A DNA stretch of 62,705 bases, taken from Planctomyces sp. GTDB lineage: Bacteria > Planctomycetota > Planctomycetia > Planctomycetales > Planctomycetaceae. The notes under the pieces were generated by a model. That model was not told the origin of the DNA. It did no database searches and saw only the letters and a list, made by a program, of their open reading frames with translations. The stretch spans positions 1 to 62,705 of the forward strand of contig JAEUIH010000043.1 in the NCBI GenBank assembly GCA_016795105.1, written 5' to 3'. Made by a program: the position numbers and the translations under genes. How positions within the stretch are numbered: position 1 is the stretch's first letter; every line of letters begins with the position of its first letter. Shown in pieces: positions 1 through 9,889 of this stretch.

Positions 1-46
1 TCGCTGCGCGCATTATGCGTGACGAGGGAATCCGGGCGGACATCGA

Positions 47-105
47 GCGGACGGCAGACGGAGTCTGCCTGCTACTGTAGCAGGCACTCTCCGAGTGCCG
101 TCCGC
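47..105. repeat. REP-like element, family 1, complete two-armed copy
   Basis: A complete copy of a dispersed palindromic element. The left arm holds GGCAGAC-GGA-GTCTGCC and the right arm GGCACTC-TCC-GAGTGCC, joined by TGCTACTGTAGCA and bounded by GCGGACGGC and GCCGTCCGC. Each arm is a perfect 7 bp hairpin and the outer ends are also inverted repeats. Related copies lie at 203, 46284, 46350, 49925, 50031 and 62660. It is not in any convincing coding sequence. Function unknown. Confidence 0.85.
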
Positions 106-202
106 GACAGCCCTGGCCGACGCGGACATGCGTTCTCGGGGGGACGTCACAAAAAATCGTTGCGGGAATCAGGCGGTACGAGGGGATACCAGCAGGGGTC
201 GT

Positions 203-232
203 GCGGACGGCACTCGGAGAGTGCCTGCTACT
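203..232. repeat. REP-like element, family 1, single arm
   Basis: One arm of the family 1 element, with the stem GGCACTC-GGA-GAGTGCC followed by TGCTACT. It ends one base before the stop codon (233-235, minus strand) of the DUF885 gene, so it would lie at the very start of that gene's 3' untranslated region. It may act as an mRNA 3' stabiliser or weak terminator; no T-run is seen. Confidence 0.8.
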
Positions 233-1981
233 TTATGGCGCCTCGTAGAATCGCCAGCTGGGTTTGGCTTCCCGGGTGAGAGGCACTTCCATCAGACTTG
301 CCCGGATCATCTCCAGCGGTATGGAATTCTCCATCAGTACCGCATCATGAAATTCCCGATCCGTCATACGACCGCCACCCACAAGCTGTTTGTGCAGAGA
401 CCTCATCTGGAGACCGCCGAGCATGTAAGCGGCCTGGTAGAGTGGGCCGTAGTCGCCACTGACTGAACGACGAACTTCGGCTTCGGCATTTCGTCGTTCG
501 TGACCAACTCGCTCCACAAGAAAATTCACGCAGTCTTTCGCGTTCATTTTGTTCAGGTGAAAGTTCAGTGAGAAGATGATTCGGGCGCATCGATGCGATC
601 TCCAGAACAGCATCCCGACTCGATCTTCAGCGGATTTCTGAAACTCCCGGTCCCACAACAGCATTTCCCAGTGAAGCGCCCAGCCTTCGATTAAAAACGG
701 TGTCCGGAACTGACGGCGATGTTCACGATATCGTTGAGCCATAAAGCCCTGCAGGTGGTGTCCGGGGATCAGCTCATGATGCACCGTGGCACGTGCAAAA
801 TGGCGGTTGTTTCCGCGGAGACTCATCAGCTTGGCTTCATGCTCCATTCCGTCTGTTGGAAACGAAACCTGAATGACTTCTCCTCCCAGGAAGAACGGTG
901 CAATCTTCTGACGTTCCGGAGACATCATCTCCATTCGCCAGATCTCTTCGCACAGTGGAGGCACAGTCACCAGGTTGTTCTCTTTGATGTAGTTGATTGC
1001 TTCAATCGCCTGCTCGCGAATCATCTGCGGCTGCTGGCCTGGCTCGACATGAAGTGACTTTACGTGCTCCAGCGCTTTCAGCCAGTTTCCTTCAAATCCC
1101 AGATCCGTTGCAGCCCGGAACATTTCTTTTTCGCACCATGCAAACTCGGCATTCGCGATCTCGATCAGCTCTTCCGGGGTATACGGTATCATTTCATAAT
1201 CCAGTTCGAGCATCAGTGCATCGTGCCCGATTGGATCACCGATAATGACGTCTTCGTCGCTGCCGACAAACTTCGACTTCATCTGATCTCGCAGTGAGGT
1301 CAGCTTCTTTCGAGTCTCCTCATAGGGCGCTTTGGTCCACCATGTGAACAAAGGATCGTAGCCATCGTAAAACTCATACCAGTCAGCAAGCGAACGGATC
1401 TGCAATTCCAGTGCGCGTACAGCCCGATTGCCCAGTACGGTTGATGTTGTCAGTTCATCACTCTTTACCTGACGAGTGACCTCTTCAACCTCTTTGCCCA
1501 ACGCAACCAGTGTCTCAGCCGCAGCTCGAGAATCGATCGATTTCATTGACCGTTTATTCTCCGCCAGCTCCACGATCCGACTCCGAAACGGGATCAGGAT
1601 TTCTGTTTCCTGTTCGCGTTTCTCCTGAAGGTCCGTGTTCTGAAGCTCATATCGAACCTGGTTCGAAAGCAACAGCCAGTCGATTTTCTGATCCTGATGC
1701 AGCTCGTCAAAATCGACCTGATGCAGCTTCTCAACCCACTGCGTCAGAAACTCGCGAAGTCGTGCTCGTTCCATCTTTGAGCCAGGAATCGAATACGAAC
1801 GTTCAAATGCCTGCCGATCGGATTCATACCGTTCCAGCAGGCTGCGAGTAATCCCCAGAGAAGGATCCTGAAGCAGCGAAAGGCCATCGTCTCCGAACGC
1901 CCGTCCTGCCATCATGGATGGAACGAATGTCAACATTATCAGGAGTGATGTTCGCACAGCCTGTACACTTCGATTCAGCAC
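233..1981 (-). CDS. exported DUF885 family metallohydrolase
   Basis: A 582-residue protein of the DUF885 family, whose members are zinc-peptidase-like enzymes. Residues 1-30 form a signal peptide (hydrophobic core TSLLIMLTFV, likely cleavage after RAFG), so it should act in the periplasm. The key motif is HHELIPGHH at 401-409, an HExxH-type zinc site, followed by E433 in EGWALHWE, the likely third ligand region. The length is usual for the family. It lies 53 bp downstream of the S15-type peptidase gene on the same strand, and the two probably form one operon for degrading exported peptides. The exact substrate cannot be read from the sequence. The stop codon directly abuts a family 1 repeat. 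Confidence 0.85.
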   Translation of the reverse strand: MLNRSVQAVRTSLLIMLTFVPSMMAGRAFGDDGLSLLQDPSLGITRSLLERYESDRQAFERSYSIPGSKMERARLREFLTQWVEKLHQVDFDELHQDQKIDWLLLSNQVRYELQNTDLQEKREQETEILIPFRSRIVELAENKRSMKSIDSRAAAETLVALGKEVEEVTRQVKSDELTTSTVLGNRAVRALELQIRSLADWYEFYDGYDPLFTWWTKAPYEETRKKLTSLRDQMKSKFVGSDEDVIIGDPIGHDALMLELDYEMIPYTPEELIEIANAEFAWCEKEMFRAATDLGFEGNWLKALEHVKSLHVEPGQQPQMIREQAIEAINYIKENNLVTVPPLCEEIWRMEMMSPERQKIAPFFLGGEVIQVSFPTDGMEHEAKLMSLRGNNRHFARATVHHELIPGHHLQGFMAQRYREHRRQFRTPFLIEGWALHWEMLLWDREFQKSAEDRVGMLFWRSHRCARIIFSLNFHLNKMNAKDCVNFLVERVGHERRNAEAEVRRSVSGDYGPLYQAAYMLGGLQMRSLHKQLVGGGRMTDREFHDAVLMENSIPLEMIRASLMEVPLTREAKPSWRFYEAP

Positions 1982-2034
1982 GCTGGTGTCCCTTTATTCG
2001 AATCCTCTGGCCATTCCGCGACTGCGACCGATCT

Positions 2035-3906
2035 CTACTTTTGCGTTTCAGCGGTGGGTTCCGGAATGGGCTTCGGAGTGAATGCCTTTTCCGTAGCTTC
2101 CTTTCCGCCAACAACCGGCAGGGTGATCGACGTCTGATCGAGATCCACAGTAAGCTCCGTACCGGGCTCCGGCCAAAGAGTAAAATCGCGGTCACTGGAG
2201 AACAGCATTACTCCGATTTCTTTTCCGGCCGGGATAATCTGGTCGTCCGGCTGAAGCTCAAAGCTCAGATCGTAAAACTGCCCCGGTACCAGAGGGGCAC
2301 TTTCTGTCAGCGAACCCTGATTCTGAGGGTCCGCCCATCCGCGGGTGATGATGTTGTCTGTGATCTGTCCGCCATCTTTCCATGGCAGTGAAACAACCCA
2401 TACAGAAAGGTTGGCTGCTGGTCTGCTGGATGCAACTCGAATCCTGAGCTTCGCTGTACCCGACAAATGCACGGGTTCCGAAAGTTTTGCTGTGGCAAAC
2501 ATCAGTCGATGATTGGTCCAGTCGGCTTTGGCGAGTATGTCACCGCTGAAGGAAAAGTTGTCCACGATTGTTTCGGTTCCTTGTTCAGGAGCCGAGACCG
2601 TTGTCAGTCCACCTCGCTTTACGCCACCTTTGGTCAGATAGAGCGTCACATCAGCAGCTGCCGGATTTGGATAATCCGCATAGGACGTCGGATCGCTTCG
2701 CTTTGCATCTTCTCGAACGATCCACGCTTTCGGATCTTTTTCGACCTGGTTCTCGATGCCGTACAAATAACGACTGAACCAGCGATTCATCAGTTTGAGC
2801 GGTGGCGGACCCCCGTGTCCTCCCTGATGAAAATATGCCTGCACCGGTACTCCCTTCGCTTTCAGCGCCTGATAAATTCGCACGCTGTGTTCCGGCATGA
2901 CGTTCCAGTCGTTGAAGGCATGAGCCATCAGAGTCGCGGCCTTCATCGGTCCCAGCTCATTCAGGTAATCTCGACCCGCCCAAAACGCGTTGTAGTCGCC
3001 TGTGACTCGGTCCATCCCGGTCAACATCTCTTTGTCACGCACATTGCAGTTACAGTAGTCTCGCTTTTTCGGGTCACCACTGTGGATGAAGTTGTAGAGC
3101 ACATCAATGTCTTCGCCCGTGTATCCGCCCGGATGTCGAATGAGTCCATGCGATCGATAGTAGTGGTAATACGAAGTGTTCGGAGCTACCGGAATGATGC
3201 ACTCCAGACCCTCAACGCCTGTTGTCGCGGCCGCCAGCGGAATCGTGCCATTATACGAAGTCCCGGTCATCCCCACTTTGCCGGTGCTCCAGGTCGCTTC
3301 AACGGTGACGTCTCCGTCCGGCGTTGTAAATCCCTTTGCTCGCCCGTTCAGCCAATCCACCACTGCCTTCGGCGCCAGAGATTCGTTGTCACCGCCAACC
3401 GTGGGACATCCCTGAGACAACCCGGTTCCGGGCGACGCTGAGTGAACCACGGCGAACCCACGAGGCACCCAGTCCTGAATGTGAGTCTCCGACATCAGCG
3501 GTCGTTTACTCTGATGGTCAATCGCCGGCGGGATTGCGTGCATTGGCGGCGTGATCCCAAGGTTGTGTTGAGGATCCCAGAAGTATTGAGCTTCATTCAC
3601 GGCGGTCCCGGAATAATATGGGCTGGATTCGTACACAACCGCCACCTTCAAACCCTCGGTCTCGGTTTGCTTTGGACGAGTTACGTCCACATGCATTCGG
3701 TCACGCTTCCCATCTCCATCCGAATCGAACTCGGTCTCGACCCACAAATCATGGCGAATCCACTCGTCAGACTTCCTGAACGCGGGCACCACCTGTGCTT
3801 CACCGTCTTTGAATACCGGAACAGCCTTTTCTACCGCAGGTTCCTGCGGCTTTTCGTCGACAAGGCCAGGGCTAAGCAAGAGGACTGCGATGGCGAAGAA
3901 TTTCAT
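2035..3906 (-). CDS. exported CocE/NonD-type hydrolase (X-Pro dipeptidyl-peptidase S15 family)
   Basis: A 623-residue alpha/beta hydrolase of the S15/CocE group. A short hydrophobic N-terminus (FFAIAVLLLSPGL) suggests export. The nucleophile elbow GTSYNG puts the serine at 217. Asp333 in FNDWNVMPEH and His364 in FHQGGHGG are good candidates for the rest of the triad. The C-terminal third (about 395-590) looks like the beta-sandwich X-Pro dipeptidyl-peptidase C-terminal domain. Family members release X-Pro dipeptides or hydrolyse acyl esters and amides; which applies here is not clear. It is the first gene of a probable two-gene operon with the DUF885 gene. The ATG start gives a plausible signal sequence. 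Confidence 0.85.
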   Translation of the reverse strand: MKFFAIAVLLLSPGLVDEKPQEPAVEKAVPVFKDGEAQVVPAFRKSDEWIRHDLWVETEFDSDGDGKRDRMHVDVTRPKQTETEGLKVAVVYESSPYYSGTAVNEAQYFWDPQHNLGITPPMHAIPPAIDHQSKRPLMSETHIQDWVPRGFAVVHSASPGTGLSQGCPTVGGDNESLAPKAVVDWLNGRAKGFTTPDGDVTVEATWSTGKVGMTGTSYNGTIPLAAATTGVEGLECIIPVAPNTSYYHYYRSHGLIRHPGGYTGEDIDVLYNFIHSGDPKKRDYCNCNVRDKEMLTGMDRVTGDYNAFWAGRDYLNELGPMKAATLMAHAFNDWNVMPEHSVRIYQALKAKGVPVQAYFHQGGHGGPPPLKLMNRWFSRYLYGIENQVEKDPKAWIVREDAKRSDPTSYADYPNPAAADVTLYLTKGGVKRGGLTTVSAPEQGTETIVDNFSFSGDILAKADWTNHRLMFATAKLSEPVHLSGTAKLRIRVASSRPAANLSVWVVSLPWKDGGQITDNIITRGWADPQNQGSLTESAPLVPGQFYDLSFELQPDDQIIPAGKEIGVMLFSSDRDFTLWPEPGTELTVDLDQTSITLPVVGGKEATEKAFTPKPIPEPTAETQK

Positions 3907-4073
3907 GATCCTGTTCTCTCCGTTCCACGGTTGACTTCATTTCCGGTCGTCCACGTGCCAGATTCTGCCGACTGACGGCACAGAATCCCACAATCAGATT
4001 GATGGTTTCCGAAAAAGACGTTTGAAACAACCGTCCGAACTTCTTCACACTCCCCTGAGTCTGAACTCCCCCT

Positions 4074-4964
4074 ATGGCATCACTTTCGTTTATCAAGATG
4101 CACGGCTGCGGCAATGACTATGTGTATCTGGACGGATTTTCAGGATCTCTGCCCGTTGATCTCCAGGAATTCGCTCGACGTGTCAGCGATCGACATACAG
4201 GAATCGGATCTGACGGACTGGTTGTGATGCTTCCGCCCGACCAGAAAGATACTCACGCCCGGATGCGGATGTTCAACTCCGATGGGTCTGAAGGCAGCAT
4301 GTGTGGGAATGCTCTTCGCTGTATGGCGATGTGGCTCTTTCAGTCCGGACTCGCGCCCCGCACTCAGAGGATTTCCATCGCATCTGAAGTCGTCTCGGCC
4401 TGCGTTCTGGAATCCTCCAGTACTGATCGGTCTGCAGTCATCACTATTGATATGGGGATTCCATCCGTGATGAAACTTGCTGATCCGGCAAGAATATTCC
4501 TTCAAGGATCAGACGCCGGCCGAACACGATCCGTTCTTCCGGTGCAACAAGTTCTCGTTGATGTGCCCCTGATTTCAGAACCTCTTGAACTGGCGTGTGT
4601 ATCTATGGGAAACCCTCACGCCGTTGTGTTCGTTGACTCACTCGCCAATCTTCCGTTCAGTGTTCTGGGACCGTTCCTTGAAACTCATTCCCTGTTCCCC
4701 GATCGAGCAAACATCGAATTCGTTCAGGTGATCTCCGACACTCTGGCTCACGTCCGTGTCTGGGAACGCGGATCGGGTGAAACTCGGGCCTGCGGCTCCG
4801 GCGCCTGCGCCGTTGCCGCTGCGGGATTCAAAACCGACCGCTTCTCGCCTGACCAACTGGTGACGGTTCAGATGATGGGCGGTTCCCTGTTGATTCGGCA
4901 AACCGCGGATCAGCACCTGCACCTGACCGGCCCCGCTCAGGAATCATTCCGCGGCACTCTATAA
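4074..4964 (+). CDS. dapF: diaminopimelate epimerase
   Basis: This enzyme interconverts LL- and meso-diaminopimelate, giving meso-DAP for peptidoglycan and the precursor of lysine. The protein is 296 residues, slightly longer than the usual 275. The N-terminal signature KMHGCGNDYVY (8-18) and both catalytic cysteines are present: Cys77 in MCGNALR and Cys240 in RACGSGACA. The two-fold repeated half structure is intact. It stands alone, divergent from the S15 gene (167 bp gap) and convergent with the aldolase gene, so it is likely transcribed singly. The finding fits a planctomycete that makes peptidoglycan. Start: the ATG puts the SFIKMHG motif at the expected distance. Confidence 0.97.
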   Translation: MASLSFIKMHGCGNDYVYLDGFSGSLPVDLQEFARRVSDRHTGIGSDGLVVMLPPDQKDTHARMRMFNSDGSEGSMCGNALRCMAMWLFQSGLAPRTQRISIASEVVSACVLESSSTDRSAVITIDMGIPSVMKLADPARIFLQGSDAGRTRSVLPVQQVLVDVPLISEPLELACVSMGNPHAVVFVDSLANLPFSVLGPFLETHSLFPDRANIEFVQVISDTLAHVRVWERGSGETRACGSGACAVAAAGFKTDRFSPDQLVTVQMMGGSLLIRQTADQHLHLTGPAQESFRGTL

Positions 4965-5046
4965 TGGATCCGCGCGTCTCCGACACGCCGATCTGCATAG
5001 CGTAGCCGCGCGTTTCTGCCGCGCATCGATGCGTCACTTTGCGAAA

Positions 5047-5844
5047 TCAATACCGAACAAGGTCTTCATTGCTGAACCCCTGTCCGAGAGCTGCGACCAG
5101 TTCCTGGGCTTTTGAAACCATCATCTTCAATTCACTTTGAAGAGCGAGGAACTGCCAGCCTTCAGAGATTCGCTGATTCACTTCGGCGATTGTCTGCAGA
5201 TGAATTCCAACCGGTGTTCCGGTCTTCTTTCCGGCTGCCAGAATTCGCTGGAGCATGGCCTCAAATTCTTCCGGAGTTGGCTCCGTGCCATCTTTTGACT
5301 TCATCTGCCAGAACAAATCGTTCGGACCAACGAAGATGGCATCGACACCCGGCAGACTGTAAATCGCTTCGGCGTTATCGACGCCCTGTGGGGATTCCGT
5401 CTGCAGCACGACCAAAATCTCATCGTTCGCTTTGCGATAGTATTCGCCCGTCGGTGCCTGGAAGTTCAGTGCCGGAATACTGCCTCCAATCGATCGATTT
5501 CCGGTCGGCGGATACTTGGCCGCCGCAATAGCGATCTTCGCCTCTTCAACCGTATTGACCATCGGTACAACGATCCCCATCGCTCCACCATCAAGGACCC
5601 GCTTAATCAGGTCATGATCTCCACGTGGTACTCGCGCCAACGGTATACATCCGGCATCCGCGATCACTGCAAACATCAGTGATGCCGTCTGCCAGTCAAT
5701 CGGTGAATGCTCCAGGTCGACCGTTAACCATGGAAATCCGACATGGGCCATCAGTCGAGCAGTAAAGACGTCGCCAAAGGACAGCCAGGTTCCAACCTGA
5801 GGTTTCCCTGCCGCTAACGCTGCTTTCACCGGATTCTTCTTCAT
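5047..5844 (-). CDS. HpcH/HpaI family aldolase
   Basis: A class II metal-dependent aldolase of the HpcH/HpaI family, which cleaves 2-keto-3-deoxy acids (4-hydroxy-2-oxoheptanedioate, 2-keto-3-deoxy-L-rhamnonate) to pyruvate and an aldehyde. Family landmarks are GTWLSFGD near the N-terminus, VDLEHSPID (catalytic His region), [12 protein letters not shown] (metal-binding Glu) and FVGPNDL (metal-binding Asp region). With the ATG at 5844 the protein has 265 residues. A longer reading from a TTG at 5871 is possible but adds residues not expected in the family. The substrate cannot be assigned. It is 58 bp downstream of rlmC on the same strand and may be co-transcribed. Confidence 0.88.
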   Translation of the reverse strand: MKKNPVKAALAAGKPQVGTWLSFGDVFTARLMAHVGFPWLTVDLEHSPIDWQTASLMFAVIADAGCIPLARVPRGDHDLIKRVLDGGAMGIVVPMVNTVEEAKIAIAAAKYPPTGNRSIGGSIPALNFQAPTGEYYRKANDEILVVLQTESPQGVDNAEAIYSLPGVDAIFVGPNDLFWQMKSKDGTEPTPEEFEAMLQRILAAGKKTGTPVGIHLQTIAEVNQRISEGWQFLALQSELKMMVSKAQELVAALGQGFSNEDLVRY

Positions 5845-5902
5845 TTCCCGCAAATCTTTCTGTTTACCCAATATTCCGATACGTGTCTGCGATTCCCTCG
5901 GA

Positions 5903-7027
5903 TTATGAACGCCTGTTCAGTAAAGCAAGCACTTCCTGATGGGGAGTGAAGGGAAACATATCAAAGGTCTGAACGGTACGCAGTTGCCAGTTGGCTGCAA
6001 GTTCCCTGACATCTCTTTGTAACGTTTCGGGATTGCAGCTGGAATACACAAGCTGTCGGGCTGAGACATCTTTCAGGAGTTCACGAATCTCAATGTCCAG
6101 TCCTCGGCGAGGCGGATTGCAGATAATGGTTCCGTAGCCTTCATCCTGCAGTGTTGCGCGAGGGATCTGGGAAGCCGTGAAGAACTTTGCATCAGGCATT
6201 GAACGTGCCTGTGCGGCTTTGTTCGCACAGTCGATGGATTCACTGGCGGAATCGAATCCGGAGACTTTTGTTTCTGCACATGCAGCCGTCAATGAAAACG
6301 CGCCTGTTCCGCAATACAGGTCGAGTATGGACTCACGATTTTCGTGAACAGCATTTGCTGAGGCCTGATATAACTGTTCGGCGATCTGATAATTCGTCTG
6401 TATAAACGACAGAGGTCGATAGAAGATCTCCGTAGTTCCGTATCGAACGGCGATCTCTGTCTGTTCTGAAATGGGGATTTCAAGCAGACCCTGGATGGTC
6501 GACGATCGCACAGGCTGAACATTTGCAGAGAACACAGTGACACGCTGCCGGAGTTCATCTGACGTCCGCCACATCTTCTTCAGACGTTCTACGGCTTCCT
6601 GGGATCTCAGGACGAGTTGAACCATCATTTGCTGATGTGTGGGCGAGTATGTGATGACAACGAACTTAAGTTCACCGCGATCTGAAGTCATCGAGTAGGG
6701 TGTGAGTCGGCACTGGTCAACGATTTCGGGAAGCCATCGTACGAGTTCGTTGATTGCGGGATGATGCAGAGGGCAGTCTTCCACCGGAACGATTCGCTGT
6801 TCCGTATCAAGAAACCCGAACCGCACGGAGCCATCGACATCGAACACAGCCAGTTTTGCCCGTATGCGGCTCCCATTCGCCTGCTGCTGGCCCATGGGTG
6901 CGAGGACTTCCGCTTCGGGGAACAGTTGTTTAAGGACTTCGACTTTTCGCTGAATGGTGTCGATGTAGGGGCGGTCGAGCCAGGAGCATGAGCGACAGAC
7001 AGCATTCTCAAAGTAACGGCAGAACAT
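5903..7027 (-). CDS. rlmC: 23S rRNA (uracil-C5)-methyltransferase, RlmC type
   Basis: Predicted to methylate C5 of U747-type uracil in 23S rRNA using SAM. The 374-residue length equals that of E. coli RlmC (about 375). Like RlmC it lacks a TRAM domain and starts directly with the iron-sulfur cysteines: C3, C11, C14 and C85. The RNA-binding/catalytic part has [13 protein letters not shown] (208-220), the SAM-binding motif [11 protein letters not shown] (234-244), NPPRRGL (304-310) and the catalytic cysteine C331 in SSCNPETL. The ending [13 protein letters not shown] is typical of the TrmA/RumA group. The choice of RlmC over RlmD or TrmA rests on the N-terminal pattern and length. The ATG start is fixed by C3. 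Confidence 0.88.
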   Translation of the reverse strand: MFCRYFENAVCRSCSWLDRPYIDTIQRKVEVLKQLFPEAEVLAPMGQQQANGSRIRAKLAVFDVDGSVRFGFLDTEQRIVPVEDCPLHHPAINELVRWLPEIVDQCRLTPYSMTSDRGELKFVVITYSPTHQQMMVQLVLRSQEAVERLKKMWRTSDELRQRVTVFSANVQPVRSSTIQGLLEIPISEQTEIAVRYGTTEIFYRPLSFIQTNYQIAEQLYQASANAVHENRESILDLYCGTGAFSLTAACAETKVSGFDSASESIDCANKAAQARSMPDAKFFTASQIPRATLQDEGYGTIICNPPRRGLDIEIRELLKDVSARQLVYSSCNPETLQRDVRELAANWQLRTVQTFDMFPFTPHQEVLALLNRRS

Positions 7028-7090
7028 TTCGGCCCGGTCTTTTCAGCAAAGCTAGGATTAGTGCGTCTGACACAGTATGCCCTGAGTCAA

Positions 7091-7128
7091 ACAAAAACAG
7101 CCCACATTTCCGGCGAAAGTGGGCTGTT
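7091..7128 (-). terminator. Rho-independent terminator of the isocitrate dehydrogenase gene
   Basis: A 9 bp perfect stem (ACAGCCCAC at 7097-7105 with GTGGGCTGT at 7119-7127), extended inside by a short TTTC/GAAA helix around a CGGC loop. On the minus strand it is followed by TTTTTGT, so it is oriented to stop transcription leaving the isocitrate dehydrogenase gene before rlmC. Confidence 0.85.
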
Positions 7129-7165
7129 CTCTCGTGATTTTCCGGCCTTGAGGCAGCGGATCCGC

Positions 7166-8344
7166 TTAAAGCTGACGCATCCGTCGGCAAATCGCTTCTG
7201 CCATTTCCTGTGTCCCGACGGCTGTTGGATCGTTGCGATTGTCCTTCATGTCGTAGGTCACATCTTTACCTTCGGCGATGATGTCGGCTACGGCCTGTTC
7301 GAGTTTCCGTGCGGCTTCTGCTTCTCCGAGATGCTCAAGCATCAGCTTACCGGACAGAATCAGGGCTGTTGGGTTGACCTTGTTTTGACCTTTGTACTTC
7401 GGAGCACTTCCATGAGTTGCTTCAAAGACGGCGCCTTCCTTACCAATGTTCGCACCTGGAGCGACGCCGAGTCCGCCGACGAGTCCAGCACAGAGGTCGC
7501 TGAGAATGTCGCCGTAGAGGTTTGACATGACCAGCACGTCATAGAGTTCCGGTTTCTGGACCAGCTGCATGCACATGTTGTCGATCAGACGTTCCATATA
7601 GACAAGACCGCTGCCGTTCAGGCCTCCTGCATTGACTCCCTTCGCTGCCGACACACCCTTTTCGAGTTCTGACCATTCGTATTTGGCCTTGTAGGCTGTC
7701 GCGACGGCTCGTGTCACGTCATACCACAGACCATCGGTGAACTTCATGATGTTGGCTTTGCAGATCGAAGTTACGCTCTTTCGATTGTTGCGAATGGCGT
7801 AATCGAAGGCATAGTCGGAGATCTGTGAAGTACCTTCCCACGAGATTGGCTTAATGCTGATGCCCGTGGTTTTTGACGAGGTACTGATCTTCTTGCCAGC
7901 GGAAGCTTCGTTGATCTGGCCAATCAGCTTTTCAGTGACTGCTTCACCGGCTTTGAATTCCACACCGGCATACAGGTCTTCGGTGTTTTCGCGGATGATC
8001 ACCAGGTCAACGTTGACGTTTTCGAAGAACGTGCGAACCCCTTTGTAGCTTTTGCACGGACGAACACAGGCGTAAAGTCCAAGTTCCTGACGGAGGTAGA
8101 CATTGACGCTTCGAAATCCTTTTCCAATCGGAGTCGTAATCGGGGCTTTCAGAGCAACCTTGTTGGCTTTGATCGATTCGAGAACTCGCGGAGGAACACC
8201 GCCAGTCGCTTCAATGACTTCGATCCCGCATTCCTGAACGTCCCAGTCAATCTTCACGCCCGTTGCATCGATGCATTTTCTTGTTGCTTCGGCGATTTCC
8301 GGACCAACGCCATCCCCGGGGATCAATGTTACTTTGTAAGCCAT
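7166..8344 (-). CDS. icd: isocitrate dehydrogenase (isocitrate/isopropylmalate dehydrogenase family)
   Basis: Decarboxylates isocitrate to 2-oxoglutarate in the TCA cycle. The 392-residue protein has substrate-site residues in the pattern of E. coli Icd: [19 protein letters not shown] carries the Ser, Asn and Arg equivalents of S113, N115 and R119. ENTEDLYAG and the metal/substrate region NLYGDILSD are also present. Isopropylmalate and homoisocitrate dehydrogenases lack the SxNxxLR pattern. Cofactor: the [12 protein letters not shown] segment keeps the Lys-Tyr pair of NADP enzymes, but the later YDMKD lacks the arginine of YDFER, so the specificity is open. Monocistronic, with its own terminator at 7091-7128. 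The ATG gives the expected [16 protein letters not shown] start. Confidence 0.9.
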   Translation of the reverse strand: MAYKVTLIPGDGVGPEIAEATRKCIDATGVKIDWDVQECGIEVIEATGGVPPRVLESIKANKVALKAPITTPIGKGFRSVNVYLRQELGLYACVRPCKSYKGVRTFFENVNVDLVIIRENTEDLYAGVEFKAGEAVTEKLIGQINEASAGKKISTSSKTTGISIKPISWEGTSQISDYAFDYAIRNNRKSVTSICKANIMKFTDGLWYDVTRAVATAYKAKYEWSELEKGVSAAKGVNAGGLNGSGLVYMERLIDNMCMQLVQKPELYDVLVMSNLYGDILSDLCAGLVGGLGVAPGANIGKEGAVFEATHGSAPKYKGQNKVNPTALILSGKLMLEHLGEAEAARKLEQAVADIIAEGKDVTYDMKDNRNDPTAVGTQEMAEAICRRMRQL

Positions 8345-8472
8345 GATTCTGCTTGCTCTTCTTTAAGTGCACTCGGTTTACACACCTGGTTCTAAGTCAA
8401 CGATCGAACCTGAGACGGTACCAGATGACTGTTTTTCCTTCAACTACGCCCCCGATTCGTTACAGTCTTCTC

Positions 8473-9600
8473 ATGCTTTTCAAACACTTTTCCCGGGAGC
8501 TGCCAGTCTTGTCACGATTTTCCTGCCTTTTACTGACTCTTGCCGCACTTTTCGCTGTTCCCGGCTGTGTGCAGGATCCGCCTCCTGCTTCGGAAGTCCC
8601 AAAAATCACCGATAACCTTGATGCGGTGCAGGCTCTCGAAGTCCTGAAGGCTGAAATCCGCAAGGATGCAGATGGCCATGTCAGCGACGTCAATCTCAAG
8701 GGTACAGCTGCAACCGCCGAAAACCTCAAACCGCTGGCGGCGTTCGCCTCGCTCCGGTCTTTGACGCTCGATGGCGTTCCGCTCTCCGATTCGGACCTCG
8801 AAATCCTGACGACCTTCAAGGGACCTCTCGCGTCACTCAACCTGCGGAACTGCAAAATCACAGATGCCGCTCTCGATCATCTGGCGAAGATCCCGACACT
8901 GCGTGCTATACGGCTTTCGGGTGAGTCAGGAGATTCGTCCCTGACCGACGAAGGACTCGCAAAACTCACCGCTCTTAAATCCCTGAAAGTTCTGGCTCTT
9001 GATCATCTCTGGATCGGTACAGCCGGCATTGAATCGCTGACCCCCGTTTCCACGATTGAAGAGCTCTACCTATCCAATACCCTCATCGACGATTCGACTC
9101 TGGAAGTGCTTCAGAAATTCCCGTCACTCAAGAAGCTGCGGTTGTCACAGACTCAGATTTCGAACGACGGCCTTAAGCATCTGGTGGCCTGCCGCACACT
9201 GGAAGAACTCGACCTCAGCGAAAACTCACTCCTCTCCGATGATGGTCTCGCGTCCGTTGGCCAGATTACATCACTGAAGAAGCTGAATCTCTGGCGAGTC
9301 GGTGTCAGCAATACCGGTATCGTGAAGCTGGCGCCACTGACAAAGATGGAGTGGCTCAATCTGGATAATACTCAGCTTTCCGACGAAGGCCTCGTCGCCC
9401 TGAAAGACATGAAGTCTCTGGTCTTCCTGCACCTCGGTTCAACATCGGTTTCCGACACCGGTCTCCCGTCGCTCTATGAACTGTCTGCTCTGAAAGACCT
9501 CAAAGTCACGCGAACCTCTGTCACGGAAGCCGGCGTTGCGGCTCTCAAAGAAAAGCTTCCAAACACCGAAGTTCAGCTGAAATACGCAGAGAATCTGTAA
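8473..9600 (+). CDS. leucine-rich-repeat lipoprotein
   Basis: With the ATG at 8473 this is a 375-residue protein with an N-terminal hydrophobic stretch (SCLLLTLAALFAVPGC) ending in a lipobox-like cysteine, so it is probably membrane-anchored by lipid. The rest is an array of about 12 leucine-rich repeats of 23-25 residues with a recurring pattern such as LSDEGLVALKDMKSLVFLHL, the LRR type common in planctomycete proteins. No enzymatic domain is seen. The upstream in-frame starts (8353, 8425) would put extra polar residues before the signal peptide, so 8473 is preferred. Likely a surface or periplasmic protein-interaction module. It is followed by a hairpin array and converges with the next gene. 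Confidence 0.8.
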   Translation: MLFKHFSRELPVLSRFSCLLLTLAALFAVPGCVQDPPPASEVPKITDNLDAVQALEVLKAEIRKDADGHVSDVNLKGTAATAENLKPLAAFASLRSLTLDGVPLSDSDLEILTTFKGPLASLNLRNCKITDAALDHLAKIPTLRAIRLSGESGDSSLTDEGLAKLTALKSLKVLALDHLWIGTAGIESLTPVSTIEELYLSNTLIDDSTLEVLQKFPSLKKLRLSQTQISNDGLKHLVACRTLEELDLSENSLLSDDGLASVGQITSLKKLNLWRVGVSNTGIVKLAPLTKMEWLNLDNTQLSDEGLVALKDMKSLVFLHLGSTSVSDTGLPSLYELSALKDLKVTRTSVTEAGVAALKEKLPNTEVQLKYAENL

Positions 9601-9610
9601 GATCCCAAAT

Positions 9611-9889
9611 GTAGCTCGGGCATTCCTGCCCGAGCACATCACTGCCGCGCGCTAAATCACAGCCTGGGACGGGACAAGTCGTAGCTTGGGCATTCCTGCC
9701 CGAGCACATCACTGCCGCGCGCTAAATCGCAGCCTGGGACGGGACAAGTCGTAGCTTGGGCATTCCTGCCCGAGCACATCACTGCTGCGCGCTAAATCGC
9801 AGCCTGGGACGGGACAAGTCGTAGCTTGGGCATTCCTGCCCGAGCACATCCCTGCCGCGCGCTAAATCGCAGCCTGGGACGGGACGGGC
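9611..9889. repeat. four tandem 70 bp units of the family 2 hairpin repeat
   Basis: Units begin at 9611, 9681, 9751 and 9821, an exact 70 bp period. Each starts with GTAGCTTGGGCATTCCTGCC and contains a hairpin of CTYGGGCA and TGCCCGAG around a TTCC loop, then GCACATCACTGCCGCGCGCT. The units are nearly identical, which implies recent duplication. The array fills the space between two convergent genes. Confidence 0.9.

Noticed and set aside
2467-3441. Plus-strand frame (324 codons) opposite the S15-type hydrolase gene
   Set aside because: The opposite strand has an intact catalytic serine motif and fold; no features in this frame.
4965-5046. GC-rich stretch with short inverted repeats (CCGCGCGTTTCTGCCGCGC) after dapF
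   Set aside because: Only an imperfect stem without a T-run; not enough for a terminator or a member of the repeat families.
9611-9889. Possible CRISPR array (regular repeats)
   Set aside because: The units are near-identical over the full 70 bp with no unique spacers, and no cas genes are present. The 54 bp array fails for the same reason.
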